From assembly GCA_003990705.1 (NCBI GenBank), contig AP018318.1:1677501-1741500 (forward strand): a DNA stretch of 64,000 nucleotides, given 5' to 3'. Under the pieces are notes generated by a model. That model saw only the letters and a program-made list of their open reading frames with translations, was not told the origin of the DNA and ran no database searches. Positions within the stretch are counted from its first letter, which is position 1, and the number at the start of each line of letters is the position of its first letter. Source of the stretch: Nostoc sp. HK-01. Its GTDB lineage: Bacteria > Cyanobacteriota > Cyanobacteriia > Cyanobacteriales > Nostocaceae. Below, piece after piece: positions 8,814 through 17,818 of this stretch. A program made the position numbers and the translations under genes.

Positions 8814-10019
8814 ATGAATTCAGCCGCAACCGCAACTATTCCAACCGCAACTTTTTTGGGAGAACAGACTATCGGAGTGGAGGTGATATTTCAACTCCTG
8901 TACAAGGAGTTTCGGCAATCAACCAAAGCCTCAGAACAAAATTGCCATGATGTGGCAACACGTATTACTACCGAAGTATACCGAATTTGCAGCGAAAGTA
9001 AACGCATCCAAGCTTCCGGTGCTGTAGAAAACTCAGCAATGACTCTAGCTAGACATCGGCTGCAACAATGTCAAAGGTACTATCAGTTGGGTTCCAATAG
9101 AGGCAGAGTTGAATTACACAGTACGCTGAGTGCCATTATTTATCGTTACATTAATCCTCCCCAGCGGCAATTGAGCTATCAAGGGCGGCTAACTATCATA
9201 GAAGATTTTCTACAAAGTTTTTATTTAGAAGCATTAAACGCTTTCCGACGGGAGAATCAACTGGGTACTACCTATCGTCCCCAATCTCTTCTGGAATTAG
9301 CAGAGTACATGGCCTTTACCGAACGCTACGGTAAGCGCCGCATTCCTTTACCCGGTCGTCAGCAACAGCTAATTATTCTGCGGGCGCAGACCTTCTCTCA
9401 GCAACAACCCCCAGAAACCAGCGTAGATATAGAACAAGCTTCTGAAGGTAGTTCTGGTGACGGTGATGGTTCTTGGGAAGAGCCAGCAGTCCACCAATTA
9501 CGCTCCACAATGGCGACGCAACCAGAACCAGAACCCGAAGAAGATACGTTGCGTTCTGTTGTGATTACAGAATTGATGAGCTATTTGGAGCAAAAACAAC
9601 AATCTGATTGTGCTGATTACTTCTCCCTACGTCTTAAAGATTTATCAACACAAGAAATTGAGACAATTTTAAATCTCACTCCGCGTCAGAGAGATTACTT
9701 ACAACAGCGCTTCAAGTATCATTTAATTAGGTTCGCTTTATTACATCGCTGGGAACTAGTTCACGAATGGTTGGAAGCTTCTTTACAAACAAATTTGGGA
9801 CTAACTCCGCAGCAATGGGAAGCCTACACCTCCCAGCTAGACGAGAAACAGCGGTCTTTACTTGACTTAAAACAACAAGGACAACCTGACGAGAAAATTG
9901 CTAAAACTCTAGGGTTATCAATGGCACAACTGCAAAAACGCTGGTTTAAAATTCTGGAACAGGCTTGGGAAATTCGTAACTCATTAGTGTCCGGATCAGG
10001 TGCATCTACTCATGAATAG
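8814..10019 (+). CDS. hetZ: HetZ, heterocyst differentiation regulator
   Basis: Putative DNA-binding regulator needed early in heterocyst differentiation, acting with or just after HetR. The 401-residue length and N-terminal region match my recollection of Anabaena HetZ. There is no membrane segment. An acidic, low-complexity linker (about residues 200-245, rich in Glu, Pro, Ser) separates an N-terminal helical domain from a C-terminal domain with helix-turn-helix-like stretches (KIAKTLGLSMAQLQKRW). The stop overlaps the patU start, giving a translationally coupled hetZ-patU pair. Expression is probably driven from the candidate HetR site at 8340, giving a leader of about 425 nt. Confidence 0.9.
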   Translation: MNSAATATIPTATFLGEQTIGVEVIFQLLYKEFRQSTKASEQNCHDVATRITTEVYRICSESKRIQASGAVENSAMTLARHRLQQCQRYYQLGSNRGRVELHSTLSAIIYRYINPPQRQLSYQGRLTIIEDFLQSFYLEALNAFRRENQLGTTYRPQSLLELAEYMAFTERYGKRRIPLPGRQQQLIILRAQTFSQQQPPETSVDIEQASEGSSGDGDGSWEEPAVHQLRSTMATQPEPEPEEDTLRSVVITELMSYLEQKQQSDCADYFSLRLKDLSTQEIETILNLTPRQRDYLQQRFKYHLIRFALLHRWELVHEWLEASLQTNLGLTPQQWEAYTSQLDEKQRSLLDLKQQGQPDEKIAKTLGLSMAQLQKRWFKILEQAWEIRNSLVSGSGASTHE

Positions 10020-10995
10020 TGACTCAGAATCCTTAAAAAACCAATTACTCACTTGGTTGTTGGCAAATGATGTCAACACTAGTGAATCTAACTTGGTCGA
10101 GTTTAAGGAAAATGACGGGGTTAATCACTCTCTCAAACAATCAGCCACTTTCGCCAGTGGCGATCCAGAGTTGGGAGGGATACCCCAAACCTTTAAACTG
10201 GGAGACATTCCTACTGTGCAAGACCGTTTCCAAGCCGTACTCAAGCGTCGGTTGCAAACCGAAATCGAAAACCAGCCCCCTTTGTTTCCTTGGGAAACAC
10301 AATTAATGGAATATCCTGAGCGTTTGGAAGAGCGATCGCTCTCTTTAGTTCCTGCTTGGGGCTGGAAGGCACAACAATCTAAGCTGAATCTGCCGATTAC
10401 TCTGCCAGAAACAGTTTTCCGAGAGCTACTAGAAAAGTGCCAAACCCTGCTAACTGCTTCACTGCCTTTGGGAGCTAAATTAGTTCAGGCAGTGGAAGAC
10501 TTCTTCCCACAAGAATCTTCTTATGCGCTGAATGATATAGCTGGTTTGGTACTCAGAAGTACTTATCGATCTGCGGATGTTCTCGATCAAAAACTCAATA
10601 TCGAGAGCGATTACCCAGATTTACAACCACGTCAACAAATGGCATTGTCTTTAATGGCGGCCAAACAACTGCTAGAAAATTTAAGTCTACCAGTGACACC
10701 AAACAGTCCAGTTGTAGAAAGACAATGGTTTACAAGTGAAGGTTTGTTGACTTTGCGGGTTGAATACCAATCTCGTGGTAAACACACTCAATTAAGAGTT
10801 GAGGCTGATTTACCCACCAAAGGAATTGTGACATTGCGAGCTGATGGTACTTTGGCAATGGCTCAGTCTTCAAGTGCGGGCTGCTTGCATGTTGAGTTAT
10901 CCTGTCAGGAGTTTAACCCAACTTATACTTTAGAAGTTGAGTTTCCTGATATCGACCAACAGCCTTTGTTGTTTGTGATTAATCCTACAATCTAG
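10012..10995 (+). CDS. patU: PatU, heterocyst pattern protein (intact form)
   Basis: Heterocyst pattern-formation protein that works with HetZ. The preferred start is ATG 10012 (327 residues), overlapping the hetZ stop by 8 nt (ATGAATAG); a GTG at 10000 is in frame but has no advantage. An acidic, variable N-terminus leads into a longer conserved C-terminal part with a beta-rich end after about residue 235. As I remember, patU in Anabaena PCC 7120 is interrupted and annotated as two frames, patU5 and patU3; here the frame is open throughout. The call rests on linkage to hetZ, length and this recollection. No enzymatic motif is visible. Confidence 0.85.
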   Translation: MNSDSESLKNQLLTWLLANDVNTSESNLVEFKENDGVNHSLKQSATFASGDPELGGIPQTFKLGDIPTVQDRFQAVLKRRLQTEIENQPPLFPWETQLMEYPERLEERSLSLVPAWGWKAQQSKLNLPITLPETVFRELLEKCQTLLTASLPLGAKLVQAVEDFFPQESSYALNDIAGLVLRSTYRSADVLDQKLNIESDYPDLQPRQQMALSLMAAKQLLENLSLPVTPNSPVVERQWFTSEGLLTLRVEYQSRGKHTQLRVEADLPTKGIVTLRADGTLAMAQSSSAGCLHVELSCQEFNPTYTLEVEFPDIDQQPLLFVINPTI

Positions 10996-11064
10996 CGCAG
11001 GTCAAAGAAGGCTGAGAAATTAAGAAAATTATTGTGGTTGTGGAGCTTATCTTTTTTAATAAGC

Positions 11065-11107
11065 GATCATTAGGGCTTCTACGTTTTTTGCAAAGATCAT
11101 TAGGGCT
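11065..11107. repeat. 13-bp direct repeat
   Basis: GATCATTAGGGCT occurs at 11065-11077 and again at 11095-11107, a period of 30 nt or about three helical turns. It lies between patU and the transglutaminase-fold gene. It could be a pair of protein sites on one DNA face or a small duplication. Confidence 0.6.
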
Positions 11108-11252
11108 AAAGATTTGAGACTCCCAAAGGCTGCTTCGGGGAGTTACTGTTATCTGCACAAGAATTTCGGCAGGGTATGAGTTACAACTAAGTAGATGGTT
11201 TGACTAACCAAGCATTTTGTTGACTGCATCTACACCATTGCTGAACCTTTAA

Positions 11253-13565
11253 ATGTTTAATTTATCCAGGATTAATTGGTCTTCGCGTCTACCTAGAGTT
11301 AATAATTGGCGACAAAATATCCAGCGATCGCCTTTGATGGCAGTGGAAGATTCTCTTTCCTTGCGGCTTTTAGTGCTGGCATTAGTAATAATGGGAACTG
11401 TGGCAGTAGATATTGCTGCTGATACAACATTCAGTTTTTGGGCAGTTCCCTTAAATATTGTTGGTGCAATCTGGAGTTACCGCTATCGCCGAAATCCCAA
11501 TATACCAGTTAAATTCTGCATCGCCATTGGAATGTTAGTTGCTCTAGGTGCATTCTTTGGACGGGTGTTGGGAGAATTAAATGATACGCGGCTGGCTTTA
11601 GCAGAGTTATTGATTCAACTGCAAATACTCCACAGTTTTGATATGCCCAGACGCAAAGACTTGGGCTATTCAATTGTGATTGGTTTAATTTTATTAGGTG
11701 TGGCAGCAACGTTGAGCCAAACTTTGACTTTTGCACCTATATTATTATTATTTTTAGCGATCGCCTTACCCACTCTGGTCTTAAATTATCGTTCCCAACT
11801 GGGTTTAGGTCAGTCAAAAGTTAAAAGAGAAAAGGCAAAAGCAACACAATTTAAATCAAAATTATCTTTTTATTTTTTATTATTTACTTTAATTCTGGGA
11901 TTGGGATTAGGGATTTTTGCCGTTTTACCCCGCTTTCCTGGTTATCAATTACGGACATTTCCTGTTAGTTCTCCGATTGAAGTCAAAGGCGGCTTTACGG
12001 GACGGAGTATTATTAATCCTGGTTATGTCCGCCAAGGTAATGCTGAAAATCAAGGCAATGGTCAAGGAAAAAGCCAAACTGGGCAACCAGGAAAGCTAAA
12101 TGACAGTTTTTATTATGGCTTTAATAGCCAAATGAATCAAAATCTGCGGGGAAGCATGACACCCAAGGTAGTGATGCGGGTACGATCGCAGGTGGAAGGG
12201 TTTTGGCGTGTATTGGCATTTGATCGCTACACAGGTAAAGGCTGGGAAATTTCGCGCAATGATGATGTTACTACGCTCAAGCGATCGCCTTGGTCTTATC
12301 AAATTTATTTGTCTCCACCTCCTACGTCTTTGCCAACTAGAGAAGTAGTGCAAACCTATACAGTGGTGGCGGATTTGCCGAATTTGATTCCGGCGATGTC
12401 CTATCCCAAAGAAATTTACTTTCCGACACCGATTATCGCTGTGGATCAGGAAAACGGGCTGCGAGCGCCTGTTAGTTTATCTGAAGACCTCACCTATACG
12501 GTCATATCGGACGTACCATACCGCGATCGCACTTTGTTAGGCAAAGCCACTACTAACTATCCCAAGCACATTAAAAAATACTATTTACAAATTCCGCCAG
12601 AAATTGCTTCCAAAGTCCAAAAATTAACCGCAGAAATTCTGGCTAACTACCGTCGGAATAATGTATCTAAGGTCTCAAAAACTTTAGATTCAAACTATGA
12701 AAAGGCACTTTACCTAGCGCAATACCTCAAGCAAAACTACTCTATCCCCAAAAATCCCTTCGATTTTCCTTATTTGGATGAAAAAGAAGACTTAGTAGAA
12801 GCTTTCTTGTTTAAACATCAAGGCGGCTACCCAGATCATTTCTCGACTGTGCTGACAGTGATGCTGCGTTCTATTGGGATTCCAGCGCGGTTGGTGGGGG
12901 GGTTTAGTCCAGGAGAGTTTAATCCCTTTACGGGGATGTATGTTGTCCGTAACACCGATGCTTACGCGATGACAGAAGTTTACTTCCCCAAATATGGCTG
13001 GTTTACCTTTGACCCCATTCCCAATCATCCTCTAATTCCGCCATCTGTGGAAGACTCACAAACTTTTAGCGTTTTGCGCCAATTTTGGCATTGGGTAGCT
13101 GGGTGGCTACCTTCACCTGTGACTGGGTTGTTTAACAATGTATTTGGCACAATCTTTAGTTGGATAGTCAGAGCGATCGCTTGGTTTTTTGCTTTATTCG
13201 CTCAAGGTTGGTTAGGTGTCTTAACTGGCTTAACGTTGGGAACCACCATCGCTTTCTTTGGCTGGCTAGGTTGGGTACAGTGGCGACAGTGGTTAAAGAG
13301 TCGGTGGTTAAGTAAATTACCGCCGATGGAAAGGCTTTATCAACAAATGCTGCAATGGACTGCAACCAAAGGTTTCGGTAAGCATCCAGCACAAACACCC
13401 CTAGAATATGTCCAAGTGGCATATCAACATCATGCCCCAAACACAGCCCAAGTAATTGATGAAATTAGCCAGGCTTACGTTAGTTGGCGCTATGGAGGTC
13501 ATACTCCTGATTTACAACAATTACGCCAAAAATGGTTGAAATTGAAAAAAGCCAATCGTCAATAA
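11253..13565 (+). CDS. Transglutaminase-fold membrane protein, catalytic Cys and His replaced
   Basis: 770 residues. An N-terminal membrane region (several segments between about 35 and 225; DUF3488-like) is followed by an extracytoplasmic region with the transglutaminase-like fold (about 470-590), a further membrane segment near 645-670, and a cytoplasmic tail. The fold signature is clear (RSIGIPARLVGGF), but the usual Cys in the G-x-C-x-x-F motif is Pro527 (GGYPDHF) and the His of D-A-H-A-W is Tyr571 (DAYAMTEVY); only the Asp (D587 in FDPIP) remains. It should therefore be enzymatically inactive as a protease or transglutaminase, acting perhaps as a binding module. It is downstream of patU on the same strand, 257 nt away, so probably a separate transcript. 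Confidence 0.85.
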   Translation: MFNLSRINWSSRLPRVNNWRQNIQRSPLMAVEDSLSLRLLVLALVIMGTVAVDIAADTTFSFWAVPLNIVGAIWSYRYRRNPNIPVKFCIAIGMLVALGAFFGRVLGELNDTRLALAELLIQLQILHSFDMPRRKDLGYSIVIGLILLGVAATLSQTLTFAPILLLFLAIALPTLVLNYRSQLGLGQSKVKREKAKATQFKSKLSFYFLLFTLILGLGLGIFAVLPRFPGYQLRTFPVSSPIEVKGGFTGRSIINPGYVRQGNAENQGNGQGKSQTGQPGKLNDSFYYGFNSQMNQNLRGSMTPKVVMRVRSQVEGFWRVLAFDRYTGKGWEISRNDDVTTLKRSPWSYQIYLSPPPTSLPTREVVQTYTVVADLPNLIPAMSYPKEIYFPTPIIAVDQENGLRAPVSLSEDLTYTVISDVPYRDRTLLGKATTNYPKHIKKYYLQIPPEIASKVQKLTAEILANYRRNNVSKVSKTLDSNYEKALYLAQYLKQNYSIPKNPFDFPYLDEKEDLVEAFLFKHQGGYPDHFSTVLTVMLRSIGIPARLVGGFSPGEFNPFTGMYVVRNTDAYAMTEVYFPKYGWFTFDPIPNHPLIPPSVEDSQTFSVLRQFWHWVAGWLPSPVTGLFNNVFGTIFSWIVRAIAWFFALFAQGWLGVLTGLTLGTTIAFFGWLGWVQWRQWLKSRWLSKLPPMERLYQQMLQWTATKGFGKHPAQTPLEYVQVAYQHHAPNTAQVIDEISQAYVSWRYGGHTPDLQQLRQKWLKLKKANRQ

Positions 13566-13972
13566 TCAAAAGACAGGAGATACAAGTCTAAAATTTCCTA
13601 CTAGCCTGCGGCAAGCCGCTGCGCGTCTACATACTGTTTACTGGGTACTAGATGATAAGCTTTTGTGCTTACAAGTTGCACAATTGAAATTTTAGGGAAA
13701 AACTTCAAACCCTCTCCCCTGCGCCTCTGCTCCCCTGCCCCCTTGCGGTCTCAACAAGCAAATTAAGTGATTATTAGCTTATTTTTGTAGTTACGCATGT
13801 GTCTTTAGGATGATTTTCAGTATATTTGGCTAAGAAACTGCTAAAAAAAGCATTTGCTATCTAAAAACTAAAGCAAGCTAGATGTGATGCGTTGTAACTC
13901 CGATTTTTTAGGGATAACATAGAAATAAAATCCTGAATGGATTATCGCGTCACATTTAATGTCAGTTAATTT
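13566..13972. other. Intergenic region with dispersed repeats before remA-like gene
   Basis: 407 nt without a gene. It contains one copy of a palindromic dispersed repeat (13602-13630) and a C-rich stretch at 13712-13745 built of CCCCTGC-like units. The proximal 150 nt upstream of 13973 should contain the remA-gmk promoter. Confidence 0.5.
13602..13630 (+). repeat. Dispersed palindromic repeat, copy A
   Basis: TAGCCTGCGGCAAGCC followed by GCTGCGCGTCTAC. It shares both halves with copies at 60545 and 62504. The inner CTGCGGCAAGCCGC part is partly self-complementary. Confidence 0.75.
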
Positions 13973-14239
13973 ATGGAAATTCAATTAATCAATATCGGTT
14001 TCGGCAACATTGTGTCAGCTAACAAAGTAGTTGCGATTGTTAGTCCAGAATCTGCCCCAATTAAGCGAATCATTACAGATGCGCGGGAAAGAGGTGAACT
14101 AATTGACGCAACTTATGGTCGTCGGACAAGGGCTGTAATTATTACAGATTCCAACCACGTCATTCTGTCAGCCATTCAACCAGAAACGGTAGCAAATCGT
14201 TTCGTGATTTCTCGTGATCATCATGCAGTAGATAATTAA
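13973..14239 (+). CDS. RemA-like regulator (DUF370)
   Basis: 88-residue protein of the RemA/DUF370 family, beginning [12 protein letters not shown]. In Bacillus RemA is a DNA-binding activator of matrix genes. The family signature is visible in the first 75 residues ([31 protein letters not shown]). The last residues are a short variable tail. It precedes gmk by 170 nt on the same strand; the remA-gmk order is also found in Firmicutes, which supports the assignment. Target genes in cyanobacteria are unknown to me. Confidence 0.85.
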   Translation: MEIQLINIGFGNIVSANKVVAIVSPESAPIKRIITDARERGELIDATYGRRTRAVIITDSNHVILSAIQPETVANRFVISRDHHAVDN

Positions 14240-14406
14240 CTAGGGATAGTTGACAAACCCCTATTCTATTTGCACCATATCGGCAGTACCATGTGAATTA
14301 GACTGGTTTTCTGTCACCAGTGCTACAACTTCGTTAGTCGAGGTCGCCCTGACCACGACAACAAACTCACAAATCATGATTGTTGATTAATTCACAGGTT
14401 GAACGG

Positions 14407-15006
14407 ATGATGCAAGTTTTACCCATCCAGACTAGTGCTACTACCAAAGAATGCCCACCTACAGGCAAGTTAATTGTTTTAACTGGCCCTAGTGGAGTTG
14501 GCAAAGGCACATTAATGCGATCGCTGTTGCAGCGTCATCCGCAACTTTATTATTCTGTATCCGTGACAACTCGTTCTCCTCGTCCAGGAGAAATCGATGG
14601 CAAAAATTATTACTTTATTAACCGAAGTAAGTTTGAACAACTGGTTGCTCAAGGTGAATTTTTAGAGTGGGCGGAATTTGCGGGTAATTATTACGGCACT
14701 CCGCGGGAAACTGTGGTTAACCAAATTCAGTCTGGTAAGTTAGTAGTGCTGGAAATTGAGTTAGAAGGGGCAAGGCAAATTCGTGCTTCCTTTCCTAATG
14801 CCCTTAGCATTTTCATATTACCGCCTTCCTTTGATGAATTAGAAAAACGGATACGTGGCCGTGGACAAGACTCGGAAGAAGCGATCGCTCGTCGTTTAGC
14901 CCGTGCCAAAGCAGAAATTGTAGCTGCTGATGAATTTAATATTCAAATCGTCAATGACGATTTTGAAATGGCACTTGAGGCGATTGAAGCAGCTTTATTT
15001 GAATAA
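14407..15006 (+). CDS. gmk: Guanylate kinase
   Basis: Phosphorylates GMP to GDP with ATP in the cytoplasm. The P-loop GPSGVGKGT is at residues 27-35, followed by [14 protein letters not shown] and the family [11 protein letters not shown] and IFILPPS stretches. I chose ATG 14407, which has an AGG 8 nt upstream, over an in-frame TTG at 14380; this gives 199 residues, a normal family length. It is followed by a strong terminator at 15039. Confidence 0.95.
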   Translation: MMQVLPIQTSATTKECPPTGKLIVLTGPSGVGKGTLMRSLLQRHPQLYYSVSVTTRSPRPGEIDGKNYYFINRSKFEQLVAQGEFLEWAEFAGNYYGTPRETVVNQIQSGKLVVLEIELEGARQIRASFPNALSIFILPPSFDELEKRIRGRGQDSEEAIARRLARAKAEIVAADEFNIQIVNDDFEMALEAIEAALFE

Positions 15007-15038
15007 TCAAAACCAAGCATTTTCACCACCAAATGATA

Positions 15039-15076
15039 AAGGACACATATTTATATGTGTCCTTCAAATTTTTTTA
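15039..15076 (+). terminator. Intrinsic terminator after gmk
   Basis: AAGGACACATAT at 15039-15050 pairs perfectly with 15053-15064, then CAAATTTTTTTA. A textbook rho-independent terminator 33 nt after the gmk stop. Confidence 0.9.
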
Positions 15077-15269
15077 TAGGAATACATGATTATTTCTTTT
15101 AACTCAGCACCAACTAAACCCCAGCTACAGCTAATAGCATTTTGCTATATCGATGGGCAAGTGGTAATCAGTAATTAGAAAGTCATAATCTCAAGTTATG
15201 TTATTTAATTCATCACTTGCTGATTAGTAACTTTGACTAATCACTAATTACCAATTACCAGAAACCAAA

Positions 15270-15788
15270 TTAGCCTACTAAACCTTGGATGATGGCAATA
15301 TTGCTAGTCAAGAAGTAAGCAACTACCGCACCACCAATACCACCAATTAAGAAAGCGCTGGCAAAATTATTCCAGCCTTCTTTTGATAGAAAAGCATCTG
15401 GGGCTGAAGCTCCAGTCACACTATTCAGGGCTTTTGGTGGATTGCTATTGGCATATAAAGATAAACCACCTGTCAACAGAATTACTAGAGCGATCGCTGC
15501 TAGTAAACCTGCTAGGTTGGCGTTTTCTGCATTACGCAGGGGGCCATATTTAGCAAAGGGGCCAAATATCCAGTAGCCATGTGCCATACCAACTTCTAGC
15601 CCACGTCTGAAAGGAGTGAGACCTGGACGATAAGCAGGCAAGTTATTGATGAACCACTTGACTACAGGAGAAGAATTAACGGGGGTTTCAAGATTACCCA
15701 GTTGAGGATCGCGTTCTGCGGGAAACACTACTTCCCGGTTTCTCACATCGCTGGGCAGATTTTTGGATGCGTCTACTGCTTGCGCCAT
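15270..15788 (-). CDS. psaL: Photosystem I reaction centre subunit XI
   Basis: Integral thylakoid subunit at the trimer/tetramer interface of photosystem I. I start it at ATG 15788 (MAQAVDASKNLPS, 172 residues), as in other PsaL proteins, rather than at the upstream in-frame ATG. A soluble N-terminal part contains FRRGLEVGMAHGYW, followed by hydrophobic membrane segments near residues 80-105 and 140-165. It is the last gene of psaF-psaJ-psaL on the minus strand, 57 nt after psaJ. Confidence 0.97.
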   Translation of the reverse strand: MAQAVDASKNLPSDVRNREVVFPAERDPQLGNLETPVNSSPVVKWFINNLPAYRPGLTPFRRGLEVGMAHGYWIFGPFAKYGPLRNAENANLAGLLAAIALVILLTGGLSLYANSNPPKALNSVTGASAPDAFLSKEGWNNFASAFLIGGIGGAVVAYFLTSNIAIIQGLVG

Positions 15789-15845
15789 AGTTTTATGTTC
15801 GCCTCTCAATTACATAAGCAACAGTTGTAAATCCCAATGCTTGAG

Positions 15846-15995
15846 TTATGGCAGTGGGTGGAACAGTAGGTCGGGGAAAAAGCGGTTAAACTCAATCAAA
15901 ATACCTGCTGTAATTGTCAGCCAGATAGTAGCTGCCACTGGTGCTGTGGAAATAAATTTAATCAAATAGGATGATTGATCGCTTTTTTCAGCCAT
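15846..15995 (-). CDS. psaJ: Photosystem I subunit IX
   Basis: 49-residue single-span thylakoid protein. Translating the minus strand from ATG 15995 gives an N-terminus [19 protein letters not shown], a membrane segment ([17 protein letters not shown]), and the family C-terminus [13 protein letters not shown], ending at TAA 15846-15848. Length and sequence are typical of PsaJ, which contacts PsaF and binds chlorophyll. It sits 39 nt after psaF. Confidence 0.97.
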   Translation of the reverse strand: MAEKSDQSSYLIKFISTAPVAATIWLTITAGILIEFNRFFPDLLFHPLP

Positions 15996-16034
15996 GTATT
16001 TAGTCTCCAAAACAATGAATCAGTTAAGCGGAAC

Positions 16035-16529
16035 CTAACGAGGAGAAATGGGTATTTCCGAATCTTTAGCAGTTAATTCGCCAGAAAGAAATTCTTTCAA
16101 AGCGGCTGCTGGCCAAGCAAAACCCGTGGCTATGATGGGTAACGCTAGAGCCAAATCAATTTGGATTTCTTTTTGTTCGGTGTCAGATTCTTTTCTAACT
16201 GCGATTAGATAAGTACGGCCTACCCAGCCAATCCAACCAGCTATATAGAGAAACAGAATGCTAGGAATCAAAAAGTCCCCAGCACGGTCTAGACGACCAT
16301 CAACAATCAAGTGAGGATAGCCTTCGGGGCCACACAGCGCTTGAGAGTAACGTTCAAATCTCTTTTGACCTGATTGAGGATCAGCGGTAGTATTCCGGGC
16401 ATTTTTGGCTAGTGCTTGAAATGCGGGATTGTCTTGGCAGGGTGTAAGATTAGCCCCTAGAGCTTTCGCTGGTGGAGCAAAATTGAACCAAAGACAAATC
16501 GCTAAAATCAAAGCAAACAATCGTCGCAT
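16035..16529 (-). CDS. psaF: Photosystem I subunit III (plastocyanin/cytochrome c6 docking)
   Basis: 164 residues from ATG 16529, preceded by a GGAAA ribosome binding site; an upstream in-frame start would put an odd extension before the signal peptide. The N-terminus is a lumenal targeting signal ([14 protein letters not shown], cleavage near AKALG). The mature part has the two family cysteines (LTPCQDN and ALCGPEG), then a membrane segment ([18 protein letters not shown]) and a second hydrophobic stretch. It is the first gene of the psaF-psaJ-psaL operon. Confidence 0.97.
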   Translation of the reverse strand: MRRLFALILAICLWFNFAPPAKALGANLTPCQDNPAFQALAKNARNTTADPQSGQKRFERYSQALCGPEGYPHLIVDGRLDRAGDFLIPSILFLYIAGWIGWVGRTYLIAVRKESDTEQKEIQIDLALALPIIATGFAWPAAALKEFLSGELTAKDSEIPISPR

Positions 16530-16705
16530 GGAGTTGTTTCCTTTTATTACAAAAGAAAAAGTTTTTTGTACAAAACGAAGCGGCTTGTACATTCTTTATT
16601 TGGCTAACTAGCAAGTCATCATACTCTTGCCTGGGAACCGAGTAAAGTTTAAGTAAATAAAAGTTAAAGCTTCTCAAACAAATCGTTATTTTGCAGAACC
16701 CTCAG

Positions 16706-17749
16706 ATGGCAAACGTTTTAGCAATCGAAACCAGTTGTGATGAAACTGCTGTCGCAATTGTTAACAATCGTCAAGTTCGCAGTAGTATCATCGCGTCCCA
16801 AATCCCAGTTCATCAGCAATATGGTGGAGTTGTGCCAGAGGTGGCTTCCCGTCAGCATTTGGAAACGATCAACGAGGCGATCGCCCAAGCTCTAGAACAA
16901 GCTGAATTAGACTGGTCAAAAATCGATGGCATCGCCGCCACCTGCGCTCCTGGTCTTGTGGGAGCGTTGTTAGTGGGATTAACTGCTGCCAAAACTTTAG
17001 CGATCGTACACAATAAACCATTTTTGGGAGTTCATCACCTCGAAGGCCACATTTACGCGACTTACTTGAGTGAGCCAACTTTAGATCCCCCTTTTCTTAG
17101 CTTACTGGTTTCAGGCGGACATACAAGCTTGATTTATGTTAAAGAATGTGGTAATTACGAAACCCTGGGTGAAACTCGTGATGATGCTGCGGGGGAAGCT
17201 TTTGATAAGGTGGCACGACTGTTAAATCTAGGTTATCCAGGCGGCCCAGTTATTGACAAGTTAGCACAGCAGGGTGATCCCCAAGCTTTTGCGTTACCAG
17301 AAGGGAAAGTTTCGCTGCCAGGTGGAGGTTTTCATCGCTATGATGGCAGTTTTAGTGGCTTAAAAACAGCAGTGCTAAGGCTAGTACAGCAATTAGAGAA
17401 AGATGGTGGGCAAATCCCCGTAGCAGATGTAGCGGCGAGTTTTCAGGCGACTGTAGCCAAAGCACTTACCAAAAGAGCGATCGCCTGCGCCCTGGACTAC
17501 GGACTGAAGACGATTGCTGTTGGTGGCGGAGTCGCAGCAAATAGTGGGTTGAGACAGCACTTGCAAGCAGCCGCTAGTGAACATAACCTCCGCGTCCTGT
17601 TCCCACCCTTAAAATTTTGTACCGATAACGCCGCCATGATCGCCTGTGCTGCATCTGACCATTTCTCTCGTGGTCATGTCTCACCGTTGACATTGGGTGT
17701 TGAATCCCGCTTATCCCTGAGTCAGGTGATGAAGTTATATCAAGCGTAA
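16706..17749 (+). CDS. tsaD: tRNA N6-adenosine threonylcarbamoyltransferase
   Basis: Transfers the threonylcarbamoyl group to A37 of ANN-decoding tRNAs (t6A). The start is ATG 16706 ([17 protein letters not shown]), 347 residues; a TTG at 16691 is in frame but the family begins at the chosen Met. Metal-binding HHLEGH is at about residue 108-113, with LVSGGHTSL and [13 protein letters not shown] typical of the ASKHA fold. A Sua5/TsaC-type protein that makes its substrate is encoded about 6 kb away (23297). It is divergent from psaF. Confidence 0.95.
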   Translation: MANVLAIETSCDETAVAIVNNRQVRSSIIASQIPVHQQYGGVVPEVASRQHLETINEAIAQALEQAELDWSKIDGIAATCAPGLVGALLVGLTAAKTLAIVHNKPFLGVHHLEGHIYATYLSEPTLDPPFLSLLVSGGHTSLIYVKECGNYETLGETRDDAAGEAFDKVARLLNLGYPGGPVIDKLAQQGDPQAFALPEGKVSLPGGGFHRYDGSFSGLKTAVLRLVQQLEKDGGQIPVADVAASFQATVAKALTKRAIACALDYGLKTIAVGGGVAANSGLRQHLQAAASEHNLRVLFPPLKFCTDNAAMIACAASDHFSRGHVSPLTLGVESRLSLSQVMKLYQA

Positions 17750-17790
17750 TGGTTATTTGTCCTTGGTCATTTGTTCTTTATCCAAAACTC

Positions 17791-17818
17791 TTGACCATTG
17801 ACTATTGACCATTAACTA
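17791..17818. repeat. Heptameric repeat (STRR) overlapping a gene end
   Basis: Units TTGACCA, TTGACTA, TTGACCA, TTAACTA. The repeat contains the stop codon and last residues (VNGQ) of the hydrolase on the minus strand, so that C-terminus is repeat-derived. Confidence 0.75.
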
